From Methylorubrum suomiense (GTDB lineage: Bacteria > Pseudomonadota > Alphaproteobacteria > Rhizobiales > Beijerinckiaceae): a DNA stretch of 64,000 nucleotides. Shown piece by piece: positions 26,522 to 33,990 of this stretch. The stretch is taken from positions 1 to 64,000 of the forward strand of contig NZ_BPRE01000022.1 in assembly GCF_022179765.1 (NCBI RefSeq). The letters run 5' to 3'. The position numbers and the translations under genes are program-made. Numbering within the stretch: the stretch's first letter is position 1; each line of letters opens with the position of its first letter. The notes under the pieces were generated by a model, which saw only the letters and a list, made by a program, of their open reading frames with translations, was not told the DNA's origin and did not search any database.

Positions 26522-27733
26522 TCAGGCCGCGCGCACGCGGGTGGTCTCGACCACGTTGCGCAGGTACCCGGCCGGGTTCCAGCGCGGCTCCATCGGCTGG
26601 CTCGCCCCGTCGTTGGCGGTTGCCCGCACCCGGATCGCGTGCGCCCCCTGCGACAGCTCCGCGTCGAGGGTCCAGGGCCGGAAGGCGTAGGGGCCGAGAT
26701 CCTGCCCGAGCCGCGCTTCCGCCCAGGTCTTGCCGTCGTCGGTCGAGACCGCCACCGACTTGATTCCCGAGCCACCATCGAAGGCGATGCCGCGCAAGGG
26801 CGTGCGCCCGGCCTTCACGTCCGCCCCGTCGGTCAGGTTGGTGAGAAAGGAGCGCACGGTGAAGCGGTTGATCGGCACGGTCTTGTCCGCCGCCTTGCCG
26901 GGTTGCGTGCAGGCGCAGTCGTTGTCGGGGATGCGATAGGCCTTCTGCATCCAGAAGCCGTCGAAGGATTTGTCGAGCACGCTGATGCTCTCCAGGTGCT
27001 TGACCCAGTAGGTGCCGTAGAATCCTGGCACGACGAGGCGCAGGGGATAGCCGTTGAGCCAGGGCAGATCCTGCCCGTTCATGCCCCAGGCGAGCATCAC
27101 CTGCCCGTCGCGGGCGTGGTCGAGCTTGAGCGACTTGGCGAAGTCCGGCGTCTCCGGGATCACCGGGCCGTCAAGGCCGGTGAAGGCGACCTCGACGGCG
27201 CCCGCCTTCACCCCGGCCTTGTCGAGCACCGCCTTCAGCGGCACGCCGGTCCATCGGGCGCAGCCCATCGCCCCGTTGGCGAGCTGCCCGCCGGCCATGC
27301 GCGGTTCGAAGAAGCCGCGAGAGTTGCCCGAGCACTGATTGACCGCGACGATCTCGGTCGTCGGCATCGCCTTCAGGTCGGCGAGCGAGAGCGAGACCTC
27401 CTTCTCGACATGGCCCTTGATCGCAACCCGGTAGGTCTCGGGGTCGATCTCGGTCGGGATGTCGGCGAGGTGGTAGCGCACGAAGAACGCGTCGTTGGGC
27501 GTGATGGCGCCCTCGTCGAACACCGAGAACGGGGTCTCCAGTTGCGGCGGGCGCGCGGTCATCTGGAGCAGCGGGCGCTTGCCCGGATAGGCCACCAGGG
27601 GCCGCTCGCCGTTGCCGAAGGGCAGCGTGGTGGTGTCGCCCGCGAGTGCCCGCAACGACGCGAAGCTGCCGCCGCCGAGGCCCGCCAGGGCGGTGAGACC
27701 CGCCCGCCTGATGAGATCGCGTCTGTCGAGCAT
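26522..27733 (-). CDS. sorA: Tat-exported sulfite:cytochrome c oxidoreductase molybdenum subunit (SorA)
   Basis: This 403-residue protein has a Tat signal (RRDLIRRAGLTALAGLGGG, residues 4-22). The molybdopterin-binding domain contains the Mo-ligand Cys in IVAVNQCSGNSRGFF, and the C-terminal dimerisation domain begins near 290. It matches SorA of the sulfite oxidase family, which oxidises sulfite to sulfate in the periplasm with cytochrome c (SorB, next gene) as acceptor. It is flanked upstream by a second ECF/anti-sigma pair on the same strand, suggesting stress-sigma control. Confidence 0.9.
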   Translation of the reverse strand: MLDRRDLIRRAGLTALAGLGGGSFASLRALAGDTTTLPFGNGERPLVAYPGKRPLLQMTARPPQLETPFSVFDEGAITPNDAFFVRYHLADIPTEIDPETYRVAIKGHVEKEVSLSLADLKAMPTTEIVAVNQCSGNSRGFFEPRMAGGQLANGAMGCARWTGVPLKAVLDKAGVKAGAVEVAFTGLDGPVIPETPDFAKSLKLDHARDGQVMLAWGMNGQDLPWLNGYPLRLVVPGFYGTYWVKHLESISVLDKSFDGFWMQKAYRIPDNDCACTQPGKAADKTVPINRFTVRSFLTNLTDGADVKAGRTPLRGIAFDGGSGIKSVAVSTDDGKTWAEARLGQDLGPYAFRPWTLDAELSQGAHAIRVRATANDGASQPMEPRWNPAGYLRNVVETTRVRAA

Positions 27734-27856
27734 CCGATTCCTCCCCGGTTTCGCGCGTGACTCCGGCGACCGGGCCCGCGACGTGCGGAGGAGGAGACGC
27801 ACGTCGCCCCCGGTCTATTCGCGGCGGGTCGAAATAAATTCCGCGGCCCGCGCCGG

Positions 27857-28576
27857 TCAGCCGGTGCAGGGGCGTTCAGAGAGGCCGGTGGCCCGGTCCA
27901 GGGCGAGCCGCAGGCGGTCCGTCTTGGTCGGTTCGGTGAGGAGCACGGCCACCTCGGCCAGCAGGGCGAAGCGCTCGGCCGGCACCGTCTCGGACAGGAG
28001 GACGTAGCGGCGCCCCTTGCTGTCCCAGCGCGCCACACGCAGGTCGCGGTCCCCTTGCGCGATCTCGAGTCCGGCCTGCCCGCGCGACGGCCTGCTCCAG
28101 ACGGCGAGCCGGCAGCCGTGACGCCCCTCGTAACCGGCAAGCCGGCCAGCCGAACCGTCACCCTCGGACAGGTAGACCAAGCGGAAGCCCGCCGCCACGA
28201 GATCGAGGGGGAAGCCGTTCAGGCCGCCCGCGGGCTGCATGGCGTTCGCGGGTGCGCCCGCCGCACTCCAGGCCATGAAGGCCGCGCGCGCGGCGTCGGC
28301 CGGCGGGCGAGACGACGGGGCCAGCCAGCCGGTGCCGACGAGGACGACCAGGGCCGCGGCGCACGCCCATCCGAGGGAGGCGCGGGCCATCGGCGCGCGC
28401 GGGGGCGGCACGACCGCAGCCTTCACCTCCCGTTTCACCCCCTGCTTCAGCCGGGTCAGGGTCGCGACCCGCGCGGCCAGGACCGGATCGCGGGCCAGCG
28501 TCTCCGCGACCGCGCGCCGGTCCTTCGCATCAAGTTCCCCATCGACGTAGGCATTGAGGGTCTCCCAGCGCATCAC
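27857..28576 (-). CDS. Anti-sigma factor, second ECF pair
   Basis: This 239-residue protein has an anti-sigma N-terminus (LNAYVDGELDAKDRRAVAE, about 7-25). One membrane helix lies near 68-84 (LGWACAAALVVLVGTGW), followed by a periplasmic domain of about 150 residues. It overlaps the ECF stop by 4 bases. Its general plan resembles the first pair's anti-sigma, but the sequences differ clearly, so the two pairs are not a recent duplication. Confidence 0.84.
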   Translation of the reverse strand: MMRWETLNAYVDGELDAKDRRAVAETLARDPVLAARVATLTRLKQGVKREVKAAVVPPPRAPMARASLGWACAAALVVLVGTGWLAPSSRPPADAARAAFMAWSAAGAPANAMQPAGGLNGFPLDLVAAGFRLVYLSEGDGSAGRLAGYEGRHGCRLAVWSRPSRGQAGLEIAQGDRDLRVARWDSKGRRYVLLSETVPAERFALLAEVAVLLTEPTKTDRLRLALDRATGLSERPCTG

Positions 28577-29061
28577 GGCCCCTCGCTCCCATCGGACGGC
28601 TCGGCGATCCGGTGCAGCATGATCCGCCTCGCCCTGTGCAGACGGCTCATGACCGTGCCGACGGGAATGCCGAGCCGTTTGGCGGTCTCCCGGTAGCTCA
28701 GGCCTTCGACGTCCACGCAGGTCACGACCTTTCGGCAGGGTGCATCGAGGGTGGCGAAAGCCTGGCGCACGGCGATGGCCTCAATCAGGCGGTCGTCGAA
28801 CCCTTCGTCGGGCCAATCCACGAGATCGTCCTCGCGGCGGGTCCGGTTCCGGCGGAGCCGATCGATCCAGGCGTGGCGCACGATCCGGAACAGGTAGGCG
28901 CGGGCCGCCCGCGGTTCGCTCGGCGTCGTCCCCGTCGAGAGCGCCTTGAGGGCGCTCTGCTGCATCAGGTCGCGCGCGGCGTCGGGCTCCCGCGTCAGCG
29001 TCAGCGCGTAGCGGAACAGGCGCGGCCACGCTTCGACGAGGTGCTCACCGATGGACCGCAT
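28573..29061 (-). CDS. ECF RNA polymerase sigma factor, second pair
   Basis: This 162-residue protein has region 2 (RYALTLTREPDAARDLMQQ ... ARAYLFRIVRHAWIDRLRR) and region 4 (CRKVVTCVDVEGLSYRETA ... VGTVMSRLHRARR). It is co-transcribed with the overlapping membrane anti-sigma gene. The sorAB operon lies downstream on the same strand and is a likely target or read-through partner. It is the last clear gene of the sulfur block before the integrase region. Confidence 0.9.
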   Translation of the reverse strand: MRSIGEHLVEAWPRLFRYALTLTREPDAARDLMQQSALKALSTGTTPSEPRAARAYLFRIVRHAWIDRLRRNRTRREDDLVDWPDEGFDDRLIEAIAVRQAFATLDAPCRKVVTCVDVEGLSYRETAKRLGIPVGTVMSRLHRARRIMLHRIAEPSDGSEGP

Positions 29062-29644
29062 CCTGATGTGTCATCCTCCCCGCACTCCATAGCACATCGA
29101 TGCATGTCCACACAGAGTCGCAACGGTCGTCGATGGTTGTGGATGTCGGGAGGCCTTACACCTCTGCAGCGCTACTCGGAGCGTTGCTGTTGCTGAACAA
29201 TCGATTGCAAGCTCGTATGTCTGCTTTCAGGCATTGTGAGGATGCGGTTTTAAGACCGGGGTGGGCGCGAAGCTGAATGTCCGGTTCCGGGTATCGAGTT
29301 GATGTCCGCTCATGGCGCAAAGCAGCCTCGGGATAGCAGGCTTGCTGAGGTAGCGAAGTCCTAGACCTGTGCGGCTCAGGCGAGGAGTATGCGCCCTGGG
29401 TTCATGGCCTCCCGCATTACGTCCTTGGACGTCGAAGCGGTCGCTCAAGCAATTCGATTAACGCGAACAAGATATAGTTCGATTGCTGGAAATAGCTTGG
29501 AGCGCAGCACGATTGCGTCGTTCTCAGCTCTGCTGGGCGCATGCCCTTTTGTTTCGAGCTAATATTCAGCCGACAAGACTGAGACTTGCTAATCCAGGAC
29601 GTGGCAAGCACTTGCCATAGCGACTGTTTTCGCTGCTCGTCGCG
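29062..29644. other. Non-coding stretch between sulfur block and integrase
   Basis: This stretch has lower GC than its surroundings. Short frames only and no recognisable product. It may be a junction between two acquisition events, because coding style changes on either side. Confidence 0.4.
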
Positions 29645-29755
29645 CTAACGGTCCTCGATCTGGCGATTAATCGTGCCTGCCGCGCCGAGATCGCGTAGTT
29701 CAGCGGCTTCAAGCTGACGGCGATACAACAATTCTACTTGGTCAAGCGCAGTCAT
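29645..29755 (-). CDS. Possible 36-residue small protein
   Basis: The ATG at 29755 opens a frame reading MTALDQVELLYRRQLEAAEL and ending INRQIEDR before TAG. Its composition is that of an amphipathic helix. No ribosome binding site of note and no known family. It is the only coherent small frame between the ECF gene and the integrase. Confidence 0.25.
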   Translation of the reverse strand: MTALDQVELLYRRQLEAAELRDLGAAGTINRQIEDR

Positions 29756-29879
29756 ACCAAACTGCAAGCGAGCATGCCTTGATTTCCGCTTTTTGACCGT
29801 GGCGCGCTGCTTAAAAATCCACCCTTGGCGGTTCGCTCGCGGTGTCCTTCACTCACGGCAACGCTCGTGGAGAAGGTCA

Positions 29880-30863
29880 GTGGCAACAATCCGGAAGCTA
29901 CGTGGACGATGGCAGGCTGCGGTGCGCCGCAAAGGCATTGCACCACGTGCTAAATCGTTCGACACCAAAGCTGATGCTGAACGGTGGGCACGCAGCCTCG
30001 AGGCCGAGCTTGACCGATGTGGAGCTCTGCCGGATACGCGCTCGGCCGAGAAGACGACGCTGGCGCAGGTTCTCGAGCGCTACCGCGACACCGTCTCGCC
30101 GACGAAGCGCAGTTCCGTGACTGAGATCGCGCGCATCAACGCCATCCTGCGACGACCCATCTGCCACCGGACGATGACACTGCTCTCGAGTGCCGACCTC
30201 GCTACCTACCGTGACGAGCGCCTCAAGTCGGTTGCACCCGCAACGGTGATCCGCGAGCTGAACACGATCAGCCACGCGATCGATACTGCGCGCCGGGAGT
30301 GGGACATCCATCTCGCCCAGAACCCGTGCAAGCTTGTGCGCAGGCCCTCGCCACCGAAGGGTCGCACACGGCGCCTGGAAGGCGACGAAGAGCAGCGATT
30401 GCTTACGGCCGCTGACAAGGGGCGGGTGCCATATCTGCGCCCGCTGATCGAGCTGGCCGTCGAGACCGGCATGCGGCGCGGTGAACTGCTGAGCTTGACC
30501 TGGGAGAACGTGGACCTGGACCGACGTGTCGCTCATCTGCCGCTTACAAAGAACGGATCGAGCCGCGACGTGCCGCTCTCGACACGTGCCGTTGCGACGC
30601 TCATGAAGCTCAGGACGGGCGAGAGCGCAAAGGTGTTTACGGCTGCCCCAAACGCCGTCAGGCTCGCCTGGGAGCGTCTGAGGCGACGCGTAGGGCTCAA
30701 CGATCTGCACCTGCACGATCTGCGACACGAGGCGGTGTCCCGGTTATTCGAGAAAGGCTTCAATGTTGTCGAAGTCGCCTCGATTTCTGGGCACCGAGAG
30801 CTGCGAATGCTGCAGCGCTACACACACCTACGTGCTGCAGACCTAGCCAAGCGCCTTGGATGA
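29880..30863 (+). CDS. Tyrosine recombinase (phage-type integrase)
   Basis: This 327-residue protein has an N-terminal arm-binding-like region (ATIRKLRGRWQAAVRRKG), a SAM-like core-binding domain (about 50-150) and a C-terminal catalytic domain. Catalytic residues are visible: Arg in TGMRRGELLSL, HDLRH, the later ISGH, and Tyr in MLQRYTHL. It inserts or excises islands at att sites, and tRNA genes are common targets. The start is GTG at 29880 with ggagaagg at 29870-29877, better placed than the upstream in-frame start. It lies in the middle of the repeat-bounded island, so it may belong to a nested element. Confidence 0.9.
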   Translation: MATIRKLRGRWQAAVRRKGIAPRAKSFDTKADAERWARSLEAELDRCGALPDTRSAEKTTLAQVLERYRDTVSPTKRSSVTEIARINAILRRPICHRTMTLLSSADLATYRDERLKSVAPATVIRELNTISHAIDTARREWDIHLAQNPCKLVRRPSPPKGRTRRLEGDEEQRLLTAADKGRVPYLRPLIELAVETGMRRGELLSLTWENVDLDRRVAHLPLTKNGSSRDVPLSTRAVATLMKLRTGESAKVFTAAPNAVRLAWERLRRRVGLNDLHLHDLRHEAVSRLFEKGFNVVEVASISGHRELRMLQRYTHLRAADLAKRLG

Positions 30864-31175
30864 CGAAAGCCCGTTCAGACTCAAGCAGCAATTTTATCTG
30901 CAGGTGTTTGCGATGTGGACCGCAGCCCGAAAGCGATGAAACGCGTGTGGCGATAGGCGCCATAACACCAAGGCGTGGCGCATTTGCAGGGCGAGGAGCC
31001 GATCGGCCAAAAAATCGATGATCGTGCGCGTGCCCGTCCGGCCGCCGCTACAACTTCAATCAACGCTACTTCGGCAGCCGTCCAAGGAGATAAGGCGAAG
31101 GCCAACTCACTCCGTAGACCGCATGCCCGTTGCCTCGTTGCTAGAGCTGAAACATCGATCATAAAAGAGACGCAG

Positions 31176-31628
31176 ATGCGCAACGACATCCTTATTGACC
31201 GGGCCATGTCGAACTACTACCGCCGAGGCGGCCGCAAGCTGGTTCGCGCCAAGTACAGCTCCGTCTTGATAGGCGGTTCAGAGGAGGGACGGCAGCGCCT
31301 CTACACCTGCCTCGGTGACCACACAGGTCTTATCGCCGTCTACTCGGTGCGGAAGGGCGGGAAGCTCTTCCGGATGAGCCGCATACCGGTGTGGATCGTC
31401 GCCAACGATCGTGATCCTGGGTGGCGAGCATGGTGTGAGGAGACGGAGGCCGCACGCCTCCATGATGAGCGTGCCAGCGGCGACTATCTTACCCGGCTGA
31501 CGGAGTATCGCTCTTCCGCCCCAATCTCAAGCTCAGCTCCAGTTGCCGCCGATCGCTGGGGCGACGAAAATTTTAATGATCTTGCTGCGACCCTGGCTGA
31601 GCTCGATCGGCTTCCACTAGCTGCCTGA
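31176..31628 (+). CDS. Hypothetical island protein
   Basis: This 150-residue protein begins MRNDILIDRAMSNYYRRGG. It contains YTCLGDHTGLIAVYSVRKGG and VPVW-like IPVWIVANDRDPGWRAWCEE. No signal peptide, membrane helix or known motif. Composition is less GC-biased than the flanking chromosome. The ATG at 31176 follows gagacgcag; the longer upstream frame covers the integrase intergenic region and looks non-coding. It is downstream of the integrase on the same strand. Function unknown. Confidence 0.5.
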   Translation: MRNDILIDRAMSNYYRRGGRKLVRAKYSSVLIGGSEEGRQRLYTCLGDHTGLIAVYSVRKGGKLFRMSRIPVWIVANDRDPGWRAWCEETEAARLHDERASGDYLTRLTEYRSSAPISSSAPVAADRWGDENFNDLAATLAELDRLPLAA

Positions 31629-31811
31629 TCGGCCGTGTAGAGCTTGATGATCAAATCAAGCTCTACCGCACCGCTCCTGCCATCCTCAATGCATCCGACC
31701 CAAACATGATGGCGACTGGGCACTATCCGGCTTATTCGTATGAAAATCGACGGGTGGTTGCATCAGTAACGAAGATTGGCCTCGGCCGACAGCCCATAGA
31801 GCTCACAAAAT

Positions 31812-32840
31812 ATGTCACACTCTGATACGACGTTTTCGACAAAAAATGAAGAACAGACTACTATATCGTCGACAAGCCTTGCTTCGAGAGCAGCAGTGTC
31901 ACGATTCGGTCCGCTCTTAGAGGCTGCGCGCCTAATCGATGCCAAGCGCCTAGCCGAAGAGCGAGGTATAAGCGGTGTGAAGTGGTTCGACTATCGCTTT
32001 ATCTCGGCCGTGCAGGCAACCGAGCTGTTCTACGAGACATACATTCACCTCTACCGAGAGGCTTTCCGGAGAAACTTCGACGCTGGGACGGCCACGCTCA
32101 AGCGCGCCGTACCTGCCAGAGGCCTATGGGGTAACCCAGGCGAGTTCAGTGCGGCTTGGCGTGCACGGCAGGTCGCTGACGGCTTCGGCATGCCCTACGA
32201 CTTCTTCATTCGTGAGTGCATGGAAGCAGCATTCCGCCGCGGCATCACCCGTGTGCCCAGACCCAATCAGCTCTACAACCTGCTCAGCATGCCTCACTTG
32301 CAGGAGCGCTGGGAGGAGCGCCGCAGAGCTTTGCCGCTGTTTTCCGAACTACCGCAGTACCGGGTCGGGGCCTTCTGCGGTCTGCCGGCACAGATCGAGC
32401 ATCAGCAGTGGGTGATCGATAGCCTGAAGGCGCGGCATGCCCGGCCATTCGCCATCGCCCAGGCCTGCTTCGTGGATCGCCTATTCACGTTCGATCGTGC
32501 CAAGGCCGAGTTCGACCCGTACGTGGTCGAGCAGATGCTGTCTGAGGCGGCAGGCATGAAGGCGGATCCACCTCCAGCCCTACGGGCGACCAACTTCCTG
32601 CCGTCCTGCTTCGGCCTTCCACACGCGTGCTCACCTTCCATATCACCGTGCATCGAGTGCCACGTCCGGGAGGAGTGCAGGACCGCCGAGGCCAAAGTCC
32701 GCGAGAAGGTGGCCCAGCGCTACGGGAACGAGAAGCCCCGGGATGAGGAGAAGCTCGCGCTGAACCGGGAGCGGGTTGCCCGTCATCGCGCCAAGAAGGC
32801 TCTCGCTCGCACGGGGATGAGTAGTTCGGGATCTTCCTAA
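31812..32840 (+). CDS. Hypothetical island protein with C-terminal cysteine cluster
   Basis: This 342-residue protein has a Ser/Thr-rich N-terminus. A helical, aromatic-rich middle follows (about 60-230: WFDYRFISAVQATELFYETY). A five-cysteine cluster at about 282-304 (CFGLPHACSP then CIECHVREEC) is arranged as for a zinc or Fe-S site. The C-terminus is Lys/Arg-rich and coiled. It has no known family that I recognise. The Cys cluster plus basic tail suggests nucleic-acid binding (inference). It follows the integrase region, and a long palindrome lies about 70 bases past its stop. Confidence 0.6.
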   Translation: MSHSDTTFSTKNEEQTTISSTSLASRAAVSRFGPLLEAARLIDAKRLAEERGISGVKWFDYRFISAVQATELFYETYIHLYREAFRRNFDAGTATLKRAVPARGLWGNPGEFSAAWRARQVADGFGMPYDFFIRECMEAAFRRGITRVPRPNQLYNLLSMPHLQERWEERRRALPLFSELPQYRVGAFCGLPAQIEHQQWVIDSLKARHARPFAIAQACFVDRLFTFDRAKAEFDPYVVEQMLSEAAGMKADPPPALRATNFLPSCFGLPHACSPSISPCIECHVREECRTAEAKVREKVAQRYGNEKPRDEEKLALNRERVARHRAKKALARTGMSSSGSS

Positions 32841-32910
32841 AGGCGTGCCGGAGAAGGAATAGCCGGCAGCGAACTACGAGCCGGCAGAGGGGGGTGAAGT
32901 GCTGGGGAGC

Positions 32911-32978
32911 TGTAACGCGTTCCATATAGATATACCTATATCTTAAAAGATAGATATATCTATATGGAACGCGTTACA
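32911..32978. repeat. 68-bp palindrome with perfect 24-bp arms
   Basis: The left arm (32911-32934) starts tgtaacgcgttccatatag and the right arm (32955-32978) is its exact reverse complement. A further short atct/agat pairing sits inside. The arms are AT-rich towards the centre and carry ACGCGT near the outer ends. There is no T-run, so it is not a typical terminator. It may be a recombination, replication or transfer site of the element. Confidence 0.75.
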
Positions 32979-33658
32979 TGCTATCCACCGGCAATACGCT
33001 CGCGGGCTTCGCCCGCTCGCCATCTGAGTAGAGTGTCAGCCTCGAGGTGCATCTTCTTGCGTTCCCGCAGCTGAGGCTCCGGTCGCCCTCCGGGCTCCCT
33101 GCGCTGGTAGATCTACTCCGGGACACTGCTGCCTGCTTCTACCTACCCGGCCGTCGCCTTCGGCTTCATCCGGCGATCACGCCACGCCTTCTCCCTCTCA
33201 CTCGGAAGCGCATGCTCTCTGCTTTCGCATTGAGAGGCTTCAGGGCAGCTTTTGGGCCAATCTATGGGCGTGGGGCTCCGGATTCTTTCTCGCCATCTCC
33301 GGCCAAGCTCGCGCATCTGAAAGGAATTTAGACGTGCTTAATAACCAGCCGCTTACAGTCAGGCACCGACGAGCGCCGCCTTCAAGCATAATAATCTCGA
33401 TCAGTGCCTCATTCTTCTCAGGTCCATGTAGGCCGTGGTGGATCTCGCGTGCGGGTGCGGTGATCGACGACGAGGTCGACGAACTTGATCTGGTTGCGCG
33501 TTACGGTCCACGGGCGCGATGCCGACGGTTGCTTGAGAAACACTGTGGTCGCGCTTTCGTAAGGAGATGAACTCGCTAAACTCGCGAAGTGACGGTGAGG
33601 TTGGTATCCACGACCACAAAATGCGCGTGCCAAACGCGCTGATGAATGGATCGGGCCC
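32979..33658. other. Degenerate non-coding stretch with possible restriction-gene relic
   Basis: A small gcgggcttcgcccgc hairpin lies at about 33001-33015. On the minus strand at 33420-33580, short pieces (FSEFISLR; NQIKFVDLVVDH in another frame) recall the C-terminus of type I restriction HsdR subunits, broken by frameshifts. No intact gene is seen. Confidence 0.25.
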
Positions 33659-33850
33659 GTGGCGAAGCTATTTTTCGAGCAGCCGATCCTCAACTCGCCC
33701 TACGACGCCCCGACCCTGCATCATGCGCTGGACAGTGAGGGGCAACCTCAGGATCAGCCGCCAGGTCGCCCGATCGAACTCGAGATCGCCTCGTGTGACC
33801 GTCTCGACGGTGCTGGGGATCTTGTAGAGCGGCTGGGCACCGCCGCGTAG
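33659..33850 (+). pseudogene. N-terminal relic of a type III-like restriction enzyme subunit
   Basis: A GTG-initiated frame of 63 codons reads AKLFFEQPILNSPYDAP and then HALDSEGQP. This closely resembles the start of large DEAD/DEAH restriction endonuclease subunits (FFERPILNSPYE ... HWELDEQGQP). The sequence decays after about 45 residues and no helicase follows. It is a truncated relic just upstream of the four-gene operon, as expected in a defence island. The family match is from memory. Confidence 0.5.
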
Positions 33851-33990
33851 GCACGGCTCGAACATTTGCGGTACATAGCGACGATTTCAGGTTGCCAGAA
33901 ACTGTTGCTCTGCCGCCCTTGACAGAGATCCTGCCGCGCGGATGCTCACAACTATAGGTCAGACATCTCAGCGCAGCAGAGCGGGGACGA

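Noticed and set aside
32911..32978. Palindrome considered as an intrinsic terminator
   Set aside because: Arms are 24 bp and AT-rich towards the centre, with no T-run on either side.
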